Shown: positions 19,850 to 29,775, counted from the first letter of the stretch. The stretch: 64,000 bases of DNA from Prevotella veroralis DSM 19559 = JCM 6290 (GCF_000377625.1 NZ_KB898336.1:18201-82200); one strand, 5' to 3'. Made by a program: numbers and translations. Notes: a model not told the origin generated them from the sequence alone.

Positions 19850-20128
19850 AAGAAAGCCTCTCTTTGATTCCCCACTCATTATTTACCTCTATTGAATGTG
19901 ATGCTGCAAAGTAGGGACAGACGCCCTCGGCTGGAAATCCCACCCAGCCTCCCCCAAGGGGAGGAGTGCCTCACGGAGGATTGTATGAATAGATCTTCCC
20001 TTATCTATATAGTACTACAAAGTAGGGAAGGACGCCCTCGACTGGAAACCCCACCCAGCCTCCCCCAAGGGGAGGAGTACCTCACGGAGGATTGTATGAA
20101 TAGCTCTCCCCTTATCTATATAGTACTA
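19850..20128. repeat. 111-nt tandem repeat with half-arms of the GACAGACG family
   Basis: CAAAGTAGGG recurs at 19907, 20018 and 20129, a constant 111-nt period; the units share CCACCCAGCCTCCCCCAAG, GGAGGATTGTATGAATAG and TATATAGTACTA. Upstream, 19850-19906 matches the sequence at 56886-56950 (AAGCCTCTCTTTGAT through ATTTACCTCTATTGAATG), so the cluster extends into a second dispersed unit. No gene is present. An open frame here is an artefact of the repeats. Confidence 0.85.
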
Positions 20129-20286
20129 CAAAGTAGGGACAGACGCCCTCGTCTGTCCGCTTGTAAATCCCTAAATAACATCCCATTAGGCTACATCCCC
20201 TCCTTTGGATGGGCTTAGGGAGGCTTTTATTGGCAGTATTTTTGCGGACAGACGAGGGCGTCTGTCCCTACTTGATAGTACTATAT
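20118..20286. mobile_element. MITE-like element, GACAGACG family, copy B (169 bp)
   Basis: Terminal inverted repeats of 43 nt (20118-20160 and 20244-20286) differ at only two positions and end in TATAGTACTA. The interior (TTGTAAATCCCTAAATAAC, TACATCCCCTCC) is shared with copy C at 25526-25669. No open reading frame. It is the last unit of the 111-nt tandem array, so element insertion and tandem duplication overlap here. Confidence 0.88.
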
Positions 20287-20389
20287 TCTATTGAACAAAT
20301 AACCAGTTTACTCGTCAACCTGTCCACTCGTCAACTCTACCTAATCATAATTTTGAATTGTGAATTATGAATTTTGAATTATTAAAGGG

Positions 20390-21853
20390 CTAATTCTTCT
20401 TCCAAAAAGCAGGTGTGAAGAGGACGAGAACAGTGAATAACTCCAGTCGACCAACAAGCATTAAGAACGAACAAATCCACTTTGCTAAGTCGGGAAGTTG
20501 CGCCCATGACATCGTAGGACCAATCTCCATGCCTAACGTCGGACCGACATTTCCAAGACTACTTAACGTGATGGTGATAGCGTTAGTATTGTCAATTCCT
20601 AGGGCAATCATCGTGAATGCACAGAAAAGAGTTAGGATGAGATAGAGCCCAACAAAGCCTAGTAAGGTTACACGTTTCGATTGCGAGATATTGACACCAT
20701 CGATCTTCATGGGTAGAACAGCATTCGGATGGAGGATCTGACGGAACTCATTTCGAACTACTTTAAGCAACATCACACCTCGAATACTCTTCAGTCCGCC
20801 ACTCGTCGAACCTGAACATCCACCGAAGAACATACACGCTGCGAGTACAACCCACGTCACATGAGGCCACTTACCAGCGTCATCACTAAAGAGACCAGTC
20901 GTTGTGATGAATGAAACAACTTGGAAGATGGCACTGCGGAAAGCGTGTTCTATGTCGTAGTGATTACGCCAAACGAGTTCGAAAGTGATGAAGATTGCAA
21001 AGGAAAGAACCATGATAGTATAGAGACGGAACTCACTGTTCTTAAAGAGTTTCTTAATATCCATCCCTATAACTGATGCATATAATAAGGTGAAGTTTAC
21101 GCCTGAAAGGAAGCAAAACAATGCACATACATATTCCTCCGCAGGCGAGTGGAAGGTCATAATTGAGCCACTCTCCGTAGCGAAGCCACCTGTTGCTGTA
21201 CTCGTCATAGAATAGTTGAAGGCATCGAACCAGCCCATTCCACAAACCTTATAACTAAGGATGCAGGCGGTAGTTAACACTAAATAGACTATCCAAAGCC
21301 ACTTAGCACTGGTGCTGATACGCGGATGTAACTTACTCTTAATAGGTCCTGTTGCCTCTGCAGCAAACACCTTTACCGACCCACCCACTAGAGAAGGAAG
21401 GATGGCAATAGTAAAGAACACGATACCTAAACCACCTATCCATTGGGTCAACGAACGCCAGAAGAGTAAGCCTTTCGGTAGTTTCTCGGGGAAGTCGAGG
21501 ATGGTTGCTCCCGTAGTTGTGAAGCCTGACATAGCTTCAAAGAAAGCATCAGTAAAACTCGGAATATAGCCACTGATCATGGAAGGAAGTGTGCCATAGA
21601 GGGTGAAAAGTATCCACGATATGGTCACAACAAAGTAAGCATCACGACGTCCTAATAGGTTATCTGCATTGCGTCCAAGGATTCGGAAGATGAATCCAGA
21701 GCCTACTGTGATTAAGATACTCCACACAAATGGTAGTATATCATCGCCCTGATACCATATAGAAACAAAGAGGCAACACAGCAACAACACTCCCTCTATC
21801 CACAAGAGAGAGCCCAGAATCTTGGATATAAGTTTCAGATTCAACATAATCAC
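20390..21853 (-). CDS. trkH: Potassium uptake protein TrkH
   Basis: A 487-residue TrkH/TrkG/KtrB-family K+ channel-like subunit in the inner membrane. Four pore repeats are recognisable: SGFTTTGATILDFPEKLP, SMTSTATGGFATESGS, VVSFITTTGLFSDDAG and LGNVGPTLGMEIGPT, each with the selectivity-type T-T-G or N-V-G element. The chain has about ten hydrophobic segments. The start overlaps the trkA stop by 4 nt (21850-21853), so translation is likely coupled and the two make one K+ uptake system. A second Met two codons downstream is an equally possible start. Confidence 0.95.
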   Translation of the reverse strand: MIMLNLKLISKILGSLLWIEGVLLLCCLFVSIWYQGDDILPFVWSILITVGSGFIFRILGRNADNLLGRRDAYFVVTISWILFTLYGTLPSMISGYIPSFTDAFFEAMSGFTTTGATILDFPEKLPKGLLFWRSLTQWIGGLGIVFFTIAILPSLVGGSVKVFAAEATGPIKSKLHPRISTSAKWLWIVYLVLTTACILSYKVCGMGWFDAFNYSMTSTATGGFATESGSIMTFHSPAEEYVCALFCFLSGVNFTLLYASVIGMDIKKLFKNSEFRLYTIMVLSFAIFITFELVWRNHYDIEHAFRSAIFQVVSFITTTGLFSDDAGKWPHVTWVVLAACMFFGGCSGSTSGGLKSIRGVMLLKVVRNEFRQILHPNAVLPMKIDGVNISQSKRVTLLGFVGLYLILTLFCAFTMIALGIDNTNAITITLSSLGNVGPTLGMEIGPTMSWAQLPDLAKWICSFLMLVGRLELFTVLVLFTPAFWKKN

Positions 21854-23190
21854 ATAAATAGTTTCTCTACCTTCTTCATATCTACATTGTAACAGAAGAC
21901 CACTACTGAGTCACCAGCCTCAATCTGCGTGTTACCCGAAACGAGCATTCCTTCTCCATTCCTAACCAATCCGCCGATGGTAACTCCACGTGGTAAATTG
22001 AGTTCGCGGACTACTTTTCGTGTGATCTTAGCGTCTGGGCTGGGTACAAACTCAGCCACATCGGCATTGACGGACATAAGGAATCGGATGTTCTCAACGT
22101 TTGCATCCAACATCATCTGGTATATATGACTGGCAGCAACAGCCTTTTTATTGATGATAGTACCAATATCTAGGCTTTCAGCAGTGCCCACATAATCAAA
22201 GTTCTCGACGGCAGCTACAGTCTTGCGAACGCCCATTCGCTTTGCAGTTAGACAAGCAAGAATATTCGTTTCAGCGTTCGATGTCAATGAAACAAAGGCT
22301 TGTGTATTACGGATACCCTCCTCTTGCAGCAATCCAATATCACGTCCGTCACCATTGATAACAAGCGTGTCTTCGTCCAAGATATTGTTTAACTCTTCGC
22401 AACGCGTTGGGTCTTGCTCTATGATCTTGGCGTGCATATACTCTGGCAACATCCTCACTGCACGTGCAGCCGTCTTACCTCCTCCCATGAAGATAACGTT
22501 TTGCACGTCAACATAATGCTCCTTTCCCACTATCTTGCGCACGTATGGTATATATTGCTTAGTGGTCATGAAGTAAGCAAGGTCATATAATTGTAAGGTA
22601 TCATTACCACCTGGTATAATCGTCTCATCGTTGTGCTTGATAGCAACTACATGGTAAGGATCATTCGGACCACTAATCTCTTTCAATGGACGATCAAGTA
22701 TTTCACAACTCTCCCGCAGCTTAATACCTAACATGACCAACGCTCCATCATGCACATCCCAACGCTGACGTACCCATGACATCTTCAATCCATTGATGAT
22801 GTCTTTAGCGGCTAAAAGCTCTGGATAAATTATGCTGCTTACTCCCATTTGATGGAAGAGTTCTTGATTAGAAGGCTCTACATACTCTGGATTATCTACA
22901 CGAGCAACGGTCTTCTTAGCCCCTAATTGGTGTGCAAGAACGCATGCCGCAATATTCTTCGACTCGTCTGGCGTAACCGCAATAAACAAGTCGGCATCTT
23001 CAGCCCCAGCCTCTTTAAGATTCTTGATACTGGTTGCTGCGCCTTCCATCGTTAGTAAGTCAGCCTCGTTACTAATCTTCTCTAGGTTCTCCGAGCACTC
23101 ATCCATGAGCACAATGTCTTGCTTGTTACGTGAGAGGAGTCTAGCTAGATAAGAGCCAATAGTATATGCTCCTGATATGATAATCTTCAT
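21850..23190 (-). CDS. trkA: Trk system potassium uptake regulator TrkA
   Basis: A 446-residue cytosolic regulator with two repeated RCK units. Each has a Rossmann NAD(H)-binding start: MKIIISGAYTIGSYLARLLS at residue 1 and VIFMGGGKTAARAVRMLPE at about 227, plus two TrkA_C domains (MLGIKLRESCEILDRPLKEIS and TRKVVRELNLPRGVTIGGLVRNGE). It gates TrkH in response to nucleotides. The second glycine motif, GGGKTAAR, and the first, GAYTIGSY, deviate from GxGxxG in a minor way. It is the first gene of a two-gene trkA-trkH operon on the minus strand. Confidence 0.95.
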   Translation of the reverse strand: MKIIISGAYTIGSYLARLLSRNKQDIVLMDECSENLEKISNEADLLTMEGAATSIKNLKEAGAEDADLFIAVTPDESKNIAACVLAHQLGAKKTVARVDNPEYVEPSNQELFHQMGVSSIIYPELLAAKDIINGLKMSWVRQRWDVHDGALVMLGIKLRESCEILDRPLKEISGPNDPYHVVAIKHNDETIIPGGNDTLQLYDLAYFMTTKQYIPYVRKIVGKEHYVDVQNVIFMGGGKTAARAVRMLPEYMHAKIIEQDPTRCEELNNILDEDTLVINGDGRDIGLLQEEGIRNTQAFVSLTSNAETNILACLTAKRMGVRKTVAAVENFDYVGTAESLDIGTIINKKAVAASHIYQMMLDANVENIRFLMSVNADVAEFVPSPDAKITRKVVRELNLPRGVTIGGLVRNGEGMLVSGNTQIEAGDSVVVFCYNVDMKKVEKLFM

Positions 23191-23259
23191 GTTTTATGCT
23201 TTAACTTGTCTGTCTTTGTAAGTCTTTTAACCACCTTCTCTTATACAGATAAGGGTTCA

Positions 23260-25182
23260 CTATGACTCAACTGAGGTCAGTTGTTTCTTTATTCCATCAA
23301 TATCTATACCGCAGAGAGCACGCAACTGTTCAACTGTTCCCTGCTCTACAAAGTGGTCGGGCATACCCATTCGGGTTATGTGAGGTGTATGTCCATGATC
23401 GCTCATCCATTCTGTTACAGCAGTACCTAAGCCTCCGTCACGCACCCCATCTTCGATAGTTATAATGCGAGAAAAGCGTTCGGCAACTTCCTGAAGAATG
23501 GTCTCATCCAATGGTTTCAAGAATCTCATATCATAATGGGCAATACTAGGACAATGCTCTTGAGTCGATGGTGAGTTGGCTGACTCGATGATGTTTATAG
23601 CCTTTTCTACGTCATTTCCAATCGGACCAATGCTCAACACGGCTACATCCCAACCATCGTGCAGACGCCTACCCGTACCTACTTTTATTTCAGTCAACGG
23701 ACATTCCCAATCCGTAAGCACACCTTTTCCTCGTGGATAACGTATCACAAAAGAGCCTTTACCAGGTAGTTGGGCTGTGTACATCAGCCTTCTTAACTCG
23801 TGTTCGTCCATCGGTGAAGAGATAGTTAGGTTGGGGATAGGGCGCAAGAAAGCCATATCAAAGGCTCCATGATGCGTCGCACCATCCTCACCCACTAGTC
23901 CGGCTCTATCCAAACAGAGCACAACTGGCAGATTGAGGATTGCCATATCGTGGATAATACTATCGTAAGCTCGTTGAGAGAAAGCACTATAAATATTGCA
24001 AAAAGGTTGTAACCCATCCTTCGCCATACCAGCTGAGAAGGTTACAGCATGCGCCTCGGCAATACCTACATCGAATGTTCTTTCGGGCATATCCTTCATC
24101 ATGATGTTCATCGAACAACCTGTTGGCATAGCTGGTGTAACGCCTACGATACGTGGATTCTTGCGTGCTAACTCTAAGAGAGTATTACCGAATACGTCTT
24201 GAAACTTAGGTGGTTCGTTATGCGATTCATGTATGATTCGCTTGCCAGTCTTTGGGTCGAACTTACCCGGAGCATGCCATACTACGGCACTCTTCTCGGC
24301 TGGTTCGTATCCTTTACCCTTCTTCGTATGTAAGTGAAGGAGCTTAGGTCCCTTCATATCCTTCAATTGTCTTAGGATGCGAACAAGCTCTCCTACATCA
24401 TTACCATCAAATGGTCCGAAGTACCGAATATTCATCCCTTCGAATATATTCTGTTGATGTGCAAGAGCCGATTTAAGGGCATTGTTCAATCGAAGTAAGC
24501 CTTTTCTCCGATCCTCATTCAATAGTCCTTTGGCGTGTAACCACTGTGACGCTTTGAAGCGAAGACGGTTATAAGTCTCGTTGGTATCTAGGTTTAATAG
24601 GTATTGCTCCATACCTCCTACAGCCCTATCAATCGACATGTCGTTATCGTTGAGGATAATCAATAGGTCATTAGGTTGGCTCGAAACATTATTCAAACCC
24701 TCGTAGGCTAGACCGCCACTCATCGCTCCGTCACCTATAATGGCTACAACATGTCGATGCTGCTTAGTCAGTTTCGATGCTACCGCCATACCCAAAGCTG
24801 CAGATATAGAGTTGGATGCGTGCCCACAAGTGAATGTATCATATTCACTCTCATAAGGCGACGGGAAAGGCATTAACCCACCTAATTTACGGTTATTGCA
24901 GAAGTCTTCACGCCTGCCAGTCAGTATCTTATGCCCGTATGCCTGATGCCCAACGTCCCAAACTATGCGGTCTTCTGGAGTATTAAAGACATAGTGACAA
25001 GCCACAGTTATCTCTGTTGCACCAAGGCTCGAAGCCAAGTGTCCAGGGTTAACAGCTACTTCTTCTATGATGTCTTCACGCAGTTGTTGACATAACTTAG
25101 GCAACTGCTCTAAGCTAAGTTTACGTAAGTCTGTGGGTGACTGTATCGTCTTTAAAAGGTCGAATCTATTATCGTTTAACAT
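23260..25182 (-). CDS. dxs: 1-deoxy-D-xylulose-5-phosphate synthase
   Basis: A thiamine-diphosphate enzyme condensing pyruvate and glyceraldehyde 3-phosphate, the first step of the MEP isoprenoid pathway. Motifs include [36 protein letters not shown], the TPP-binding [16 protein letters not shown] and NDNDMSI, and the transketolase-type [19 protein letters not shown] take the start at 25182 (MLNDNRFD), giving 640 residues; the longer frame from 25209 begins with a TTG inside the -7 promoter element and would not be transcribed. It is separated from trkA by 69 bp. Complete and ordinary. Confidence 0.97.
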   Translation of the reverse strand: MLNDNRFDLLKTIQSPTDLRKLSLEQLPKLCQQLREDIIEEVAVNPGHLASSLGATEITVACHYVFNTPEDRIVWDVGHQAYGHKILTGRREDFCNNRKLGGLMPFPSPYESEYDTFTCGHASNSISAALGMAVASKLTKQHRHVVAIIGDGAMSGGLAYEGLNNVSSQPNDLLIILNDNDMSIDRAVGGMEQYLLNLDTNETYNRLRFKASQWLHAKGLLNEDRRKGLLRLNNALKSALAHQQNIFEGMNIRYFGPFDGNDVGELVRILRQLKDMKGPKLLHLHTKKGKGYEPAEKSAVVWHAPGKFDPKTGKRIIHESHNEPPKFQDVFGNTLLELARKNPRIVGVTPAMPTGCSMNIMMKDMPERTFDVGIAEAHAVTFSAGMAKDGLQPFCNIYSAFSQRAYDSIIHDMAILNLPVVLCLDRAGLVGEDGATHHGAFDMAFLRPIPNLTISSPMDEHELRRLMYTAQLPGKGSFVIRYPRGKGVLTDWECPLTEIKVGTGRRLHDGWDVAVLSIGPIGNDVEKAINIIESANSPSTQEHCPSIAHYDMRFLKPLDETILQEVAERFSRIITIEDGVRDGGLGTAVTEWMSDHGHTPHITRMGMPDHFVEQGTVEQLRALCGIDIDGIKKQLTSVES

Positions 25183-25206
25183 TATATAATAATGTGAATA
25201 GCGTTG

Positions 25207-25214
25207 CAAAGATA
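25207..25214 (-). promoter_or_regulatory. -7 promoter element for dxs
   Basis: TATCTTTG on the minus strand (reads CAAAGATA on plus), 24 bp before the chosen dxs start. It decides the start-codon choice. Confidence 0.75.
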
Positions 25215-25337
25215 CGCTAAATAGCCTGAAAAGCCAAATAAATTAGATGTAAACTAGTGGTTGGCTGAAACTATAAGAGGATTAATTTACACGTCATTAG
25301 ACCCATGTTTAAGTTGTTAAAAACACTATTTCCCCTC

Positions 25338-25525
25338 TTTTCATTCGATGAGAAGCTGAGAGCGAAACTTCATCTTCATTTGAAGAGGGCGTTTCTTCGA
25401 TGTGAAGAAACGCCCTCTTTGTATTAAGAATGCCTTTTCCTAACCGGCTCCCGTTAGGCACTCCTCCCCTTCGGGGAGGCTGGGTGGGAGTATTCCGTTC
25501 GGAGAGGAGTTGGAAGGTGAGGCTA
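25338..25525. repeat. 22-nt dispersed repeat and GC-rich arm repeat
   Basis: 25383-25419 is a perfect 15-bp hairpin (AAGAGGGCGTTTCTT and its complement), from the same family as the tandem units at 25691-25778. 25441-25520 carries the GC-rich arm sequence TCCCCTTCGGGGAGGCTGGG and a related TTCGGAGAGGAG, similar to those at 11701 and 19938. No gene. Open frames seen here are repeat artefacts. Confidence 0.8.
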
Positions 25526-25669
25526 TAAAGTAGGGACAGACGCCCTCGTCTGTCCGCTTGTAAATCCCTAAATAACATCCCGTTAGGTTACATCCTCTCC
25601 TTTTGGGGGGCTTGGGGTAGGTCTTATCTGGCTGTGCTATAGCGGACAGACGAGGGCGTCTGTCCCTAC
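25526..25669. mobile_element. MITE-like element, GACAGACG family, copy C (144 bp)
   Basis: Left arm AAAGTAGGGACAGACG at 25526 onward and right arm GCGGACAGACGAGGGCG to 25669 are reverse complements of about 28 bp. The interior matches copy B (20118-20286) along its whole length with scattered substitutions. It is flanked by other repeats. No coding capacity. Confidence 0.88.
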
Positions 25670-25690
25670 AGGTTGGCATGTTCTTTAAAT

Positions 25691-25778
25691 AAAGGAACGC
25701 TTTCTTCCATTCAAAGAGGGCGTTTCCTTGCAATGAAGAGGGCGTCTCCTTGATTCAAAGAGGGCGTCTCTTTATTTT
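25691..25778. repeat. Four tandem 22-nt units (GAGGGCGT type)
   Basis: Units at 25691, 25713, 25735 and 25757, each 22 nt, read (A/G)AAGAGGGCGTTTCCTT followed by a six-base variable tail. Related units occur at 25383-25419, 52809-52874, 56867-56910 and about 19850. It sits just downstream of the MATE gene. Confidence 0.85.
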
Positions 25779-25810
25779 GAGAAGAATATTGGGCAAACCG
25801 TGATAACGTA

Positions 25811-27259
25811 CTAACGACTTAATGTACTAACCGTTTTCGCTTTTCCACGAAGGTGCATAAAGAGATAGAACAAGAACATGATTCCACGGAAAGAAAGTTC
25901 AACAGCCATAGCAAACCATACGCCTTTCAATCCGTATTCACTGGCTAACGCATAGGCAAGAGTCAATCGGACGAGCCACATACAACCCAAGTTTATGAAG
26001 GAAGGTTTCAATGTATCGCCTGCTCCTACGCACACGCTATAGGCGACGATGGCTGCTGCAAAGAAGGGTTCGGCGAACGCTTCAATCCGAAGAACGGATG
26101 TTCCCAGAGCTTGTATATCGGCAACTGGCGATAATAAACTTATCATTTCGGGAGCGAAAATATACATGATTACACCCATGAATGCCATCACTAGCATTCC
26201 TAAGAATATGGTCATCCATGCGAAACTACGATGCAAATCACGCCTGCCCGCCCCTACGCTCTGTCCAACGAGAGTGGTTGCAGCCTCACTAATACCATAG
26301 CCTGGCATATAACAAAGACTTTCGGCTGTGATTGCAAACGAATGGGCAGCTATCGAGACATTACCCAATGGAGCGACAATCATCGTTGATACGAGTTGAG
26401 CACCATTCATCAAGAGATATTGCAAAGCCATAGGACTACCTATCTTCACCGCATTCCAAATGTATTGCCAACGCCACACAAAGCGTTCAACATCCAACTT
26501 CCACGCTAGGATTGGACTACGGAATATGGCGTAATAAGCCAATGGTAATGCAACAGCAATGAATGCCAAGAGGCTTCCGAAGGCTGCTCCTGCAACGCCA
26601 GCACCCCATCCGGGCACTGTTACTTGTAGCCCTAGTAGGGTGATGTCGTGCGTTGGGAAGATGAAGAAGTAATTGAAGATTACATCCAAGACACACATCA
26701 GTATCGCCATTGAACTGGGGCGTCGCATATCGCCAGAAACCTTCAACATGGAGGCAGACATTACCTCCAGAAGGTGGAAAGGAATGATGAAAGAGAAGAT
26801 AAGAAAGTAAGTAGACGCATCGTGCTGAATATCCTTTCCGCCCCTTAACCATATAGGGAGATAGGGTGCAATGAGCACTGTAACAAGCAGAAAACATAAT
26901 GCAAAACAGAGTCCAAAGGCATATCCGTGACGCATTACAGAGCGTGCTTTTGAGAAGTCTTTAGCACCTATGAAGTGAGCTGCCTGTACAGAGAATCCCA
27001 TTGTAACAGCACCTATTAAAGAGAAGAAGAGCCATGTTGCGGGCTCTACAAGACCGATTGCCGCTGCTGGTTCTGCACCCAATGAGCCAACCATTCCAGC
27101 GTCAATATAGAACATCAGGACGGTTGTTATCTGTGCAAGAATCGACGGAATACTTAACTGAATGATAAGATTAAACTTCTCACTCGTCGTCATCTCTTCT
27201 CCTTCTCGAATCTTTGAAAGGAGTGCATCGGCTATGTTTTTACTAAAGGAGATACGCAA
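25811..27259 (-). CDS. MATE-family efflux transporter
   Basis: A 482-residue inner-membrane multidrug/toxin extrusion protein (NorM/DinF group), exporting organic cations or metabolites with Na+ or H+. About twelve hydrophobic segments are visible. Conserved motifs include IPSILAQITTVLMFYIDAGMVGSLGAEPAAAIGL (first repeat), MGFSVQAAHFIGAKD, then GAQLVSTMIVAPLGNVSIAAHSFAITAESLCYMPGYGISEAATTLVGQSVGAGRR (second repeat). A preferred start at MTTSEKF (about residue 23) is possible, since the first ~20 residues are unconserved. Substrate unknown. Confidence 0.93.
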   Translation of the reverse strand: MRISFSKNIADALLSKIREGEEMTTSEKFNLIIQLSIPSILAQITTVLMFYIDAGMVGSLGAEPAAAIGLVEPATWLFFSLIGAVTMGFSVQAAHFIGAKDFSKARSVMRHGYAFGLCFALCFLLVTVLIAPYLPIWLRGGKDIQHDASTYFLIFSFIIPFHLLEVMSASMLKVSGDMRRPSSMAILMCVLDVIFNYFFIFPTHDITLLGLQVTVPGWGAGVAGAAFGSLLAFIAVALPLAYYAIFRSPILAWKLDVERFVWRWQYIWNAVKIGSPMALQYLLMNGAQLVSTMIVAPLGNVSIAAHSFAITAESLCYMPGYGISEAATTLVGQSVGAGRRDLHRSFAWMTIFLGMLVMAFMGVIMYIFAPEMISLLSPVADIQALGTSVLRIEAFAEPFFAAAIVAYSVCVGAGDTLKPSFINLGCMWLVRLTLAYALASEYGLKGVWFAMAVELSFRGIMFLFYLFMHLRGKAKTVSTLSR

Positions 27260-27300
27260 TGGGATACGAATTAATCAATAATTTGAAGTAAAAAAACATA

Positions 27301-27365
27301 GGGACATGCGCCTCATAAGCCCCTTTATCACACATGAAAAGAAGTTCTTATGATGACGTGTGTCC
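27301..27365. repeat. Degenerate relative of the GACAGACG inverted-repeat element
   Basis: TAGGGACATG...CTCATAAG near 27301-27321 and CTTATGATG...GTGTCCCTA near 27345-27365 form an imperfect inverted repeat around an A/T loop. The arms share TAGGGACA with the intact family members. Upstream of the MATE gene. No gene. Confidence 0.55.
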
Positions 27366-27425
27366 CTACTTACAAGTACAAGGTTCGGCTATTCAACCGA
27401 TAAAAAACAGTTAGTTGTCCTACTC

Positions 27426-28097
27426 TTATTTATCCTTTAGATTCTTCTCAACATGTGCGAAGTCTACTAATCGTACATCGAATATAAGCGTAGAATAGGC
27501 TGGAATCGTACCACCACCTGCCTTTACAGCACCATAACCCAACTGATAAGGGATGTAAATAACCCAATGGTCGCCTCTATGCATCTGCTGTAAGGCTGTA
27601 GCGAAACCGTCTACGACACCTCTTACTTCAAAGTGTGTTGGACGAGAGGTAAGCGCATTGAAGGTGTTAGACGACCATGATTTGTCGAAGATCAAACCAG
27701 CTGTATAGGTTGTTGATGGTATCAAACGTCCCATATAGTGAACCGATGCATAATCGGTGAGAAGAGGGCTTTTTGTCTCCGAACCAGATTCTAATACATG
27801 TACAATGATATGATTCTCTAGCTTATAGCTCAGCTGCGCATTACCAACAGCATGCTGCCCGGCTAAGGTGTAATTCTTGATAATCTTCCAAGAAGTATCA
27901 CCTCCCTTTATCTTCTGTTCAGTAGTTGTATAGAGCTTATTCCAATAGTTCTCGTTCGTAGTCTTCCAATTGGCAAACTCATCAACATCGTCTTTATCCT
28001 CGGAACAAGACACAATACTCATTGAAGTAAGCAGTAATCCGCCTAAGCAAAGCATACTTACAACATGGCGAAAGAATGTTTTTATCGTTTTAGTCAT
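27426..28097 (-). CDS. FKBP-type peptidylprolyl isomerase lipoprotein
   Basis: A 223-residue exported lipoprotein. The signal sequence ends with lipobox SIVSC (Cys about 31). The FKBP fold follows from about residue 95: DYASVHYMGRLIPSTTYTAGLIFDKSW, then VVDGFATALQQMHRGDHWVIYIPYQLGYG and IPAYSTLIFDVRLVDF, with the aromatic pocket residues Y, F, D, W and Y in typical places. Such periplasmic foldases are multi-copy in Bacteroidales. An intrinsic terminator lies between it and glyS upstream. Confidence 0.94.
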   Translation of the reverse strand: MTKTIKTFFRHVVSMLCLGGLLLTSMSIVSCSEDKDDVDEFANWKTTNENYWNKLYTTTEQKIKGGDTSWKIIKNYTLAGQHAVGNAQLSYKLENHIIVHVLESGSETKSPLLTDYASVHYMGRLIPSTTYTAGLIFDKSWSSNTFNALTSRPTHFEVRGVVDGFATALQQMHRGDHWVIYIPYQLGYGAVKAGGGTIPAYSTLIFDVRLVDFAHVEKNLKDK

Positions 28098-28111
28098 AGC
28101 CTTTTTATATC

Positions 28112-28179
28112 AAAAAAGGTTAGTAGCACTTACTGAAACATCCATTGATAAGATGTTAAACAAGTAAGTTCTACTAACC
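28112..28179 (-). terminator. Intrinsic terminator downstream of glyS
   Basis: On the minus strand GGTTAGTAG(A/C)ACTTAC pairs with GTAAGTGCTACTAACC around an inner AACATC/GATGTT hairpin, followed by a T-run (28112-28117 as A on plus). It separates glyS from the FKBP gene. Confidence 0.85.
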
Positions 28180-28188
28180 TATCTCTTA

Positions 28189-29736
28189 TTAATCAATATC
28201 AATCTTCTTCAATAGAGAAGTGATTGAAACACGGTCTTCTATTATCTCACGGAGCTTCTCAACTGGTACACGTTCCTGCTTCATTGAGTCACGATAACGC
28301 AGAGTTACGGTGTTATCATTCAATGTATCACCATCGACAGTCACGCAGAATGGAGTACCAATAGCGTCTTGGCGACGATAACGCTTACCTATTGAGTCCT
28401 TCGCCTCCATGTGTGTATTGAAGTGGAACTTCAGTTGGTTAACAATCTCTTGAGCCTTCTCTGGAAGTCCATCTTTGTTTACCAATGGTAGAACAGCACA
28501 CTTAACTGGTGCTAAAGGCTCGGGGAGTTTCAATACAATACGGCTTGATCCGTTCTCCAATGGTTCCTCTGTATAACTGTGACACATCACTGATAAGAAC
28601 ATACGATCTACTCCGATAGATGTCTCAACATCGTAAGGAACATAGTTCTCATTGCGCTCTGGATCGAAATACTTTATCTGTCTTCCCGAGAACTTCTCGT
28701 GTTGTGAAAGGTCAAAGTTGGTACGTGAGTGGATACCTTCAACCTCCTTGAAGCCGAATGGCATACGGAATTCAATGTCAGTAGCCGCATTGGCATAGTG
28801 AGCTAACTTCTCGTGATCATGGAAACGATAGTTATCGTCGCCCATACCTAAAGCCTCATGCCATGCCAAACGGTGCTTCTTCCAATACTCAAACCACTTC
28901 ATCTCTGTTCCAGGTTGGCAGAAGAACTGCATCTCCATCTGCTCAAACTCACGCATACGGAACACGAATTGACGTGCTACGATCTCATTACGAAAGGCCT
29001 TACCTATCTGACAAATACCGAAAGGAAGCTTCATACGACCCGTCTTCTGGACGTTGAGGAAGTTTACAAAGATACCCTGTGCTGTCTCTGGACGTAGGTA
29101 GATTTTATTGGTTGCATCGGCTGATGCGCCCATTTCTGTTGAGAACATAAGGTTGAACTGACGCACATCTGTCCAGTTCTTTGTACCACTGATTGGATCA
29201 ACAATACCCTCATCAAGGATAATCTGCTTCAATGCTTCGAGGTCAGGACCTTGCATTGCTTCGGTGTAACGAGCATGCAATTCGTCACGTTTCTTTTGAT
29301 GTTCTAAGACGCGAGGATTGGTTTCGCGGAACTTAACTTCATCAAAGTCTGCACCGAACTTCTTCGCTGCCTTTGCTACTTCCTTATCAATCTTCTCTTC
29401 GTATTTAGCTATCTGATCCTCGATAAGGTTATCTGCACGATAACGCTTCTTAGAGTCTCGGTTATCAATCAAAGGGTCGTTGAAGGCATCAACGTGACCA
29501 CTTGCTTTCCATACAGTTGGGTGCATAAAGATAGAAGCATCAATACCAACAATATTGCTGTGAAGCAATACCATTGATTGCCACCAGTATTGTTTTATAT
29601 TGTTCTTAAGCTCAACACCATTCTGACCATAGTCATATACGGCTGCTAAACCATCATAGATATCACTACTGGGGAATACAAAACCATACTCTTTACAGTG
29701 ACTTACTATCTTCTTAAAAACGTCCTCTTGTGCCAT
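28189..29736 (-). CDS. glyS: Glycyl-tRNA synthetase (single-chain class II)
   Basis: A 515-residue class II enzyme attaching glycine to tRNA-Gly. It is the dimeric type found in Bacteroidota and eukaryotes, not the alpha2beta2 type. Motif 2-like FRNEIVARQFVFRMREFEQMEMQFF, motif 3-like SIGVDRMF, and LRPETAQGIFVNF are visible. The C-terminal anticodon-binding domain covers about 400-515 (VKCAVLPLVNKDGLPEKAQEI). The CAAAGTTA -7 element upstream and the terminator downstream define a single transcription unit. Confidence 0.97.
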   Translation of the reverse strand: MAQEDVFKKIVSHCKEYGFVFPSSDIYDGLAAVYDYGQNGVELKNNIKQYWWQSMVLLHSNIVGIDASIFMHPTVWKASGHVDAFNDPLIDNRDSKKRYRADNLIEDQIAKYEEKIDKEVAKAAKKFGADFDEVKFRETNPRVLEHQKKRDELHARYTEAMQGPDLEALKQIILDEGIVDPISGTKNWTDVRQFNLMFSTEMGASADATNKIYLRPETAQGIFVNFLNVQKTGRMKLPFGICQIGKAFRNEIVARQFVFRMREFEQMEMQFFCQPGTEMKWFEYWKKHRLAWHEALGMGDDNYRFHDHEKLAHYANAATDIEFRMPFGFKEVEGIHSRTNFDLSQHEKFSGRQIKYFDPERNENYVPYDVETSIGVDRMFLSVMCHSYTEEPLENGSSRIVLKLPEPLAPVKCAVLPLVNKDGLPEKAQEIVNQLKFHFNTHMEAKDSIGKRYRRQDAIGTPFCVTVDGDTLNDNTVTLRYRDSMKQERVPVEKLREIIEDRVSITSLLKKIDID

Positions 29737-29767
29737 AATTATCTTTTTATTCCTTATAAATTTGTCG

Positions 29768-29775
29768 CAAAGTTA
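29768..29775 (-). promoter_or_regulatory. -7 promoter element for glyS
   Basis: TAACTTTG on the minus strand (CAAAGTTA on plus), 31 bp before the start. Confidence 0.7.

Noticed and set aside
19892..20218. A 108-residue plus-strand open frame
   Set aside because: It is made by the 111-nt repeat units and their element arms.
25309..25733. Two minus-strand open frames of about 90-97 residues
   Set aside because: They consist entirely of element arms and 22-nt units.
25691..25778. CRISPR array
   Set aside because: Adjacent units with no spacers.
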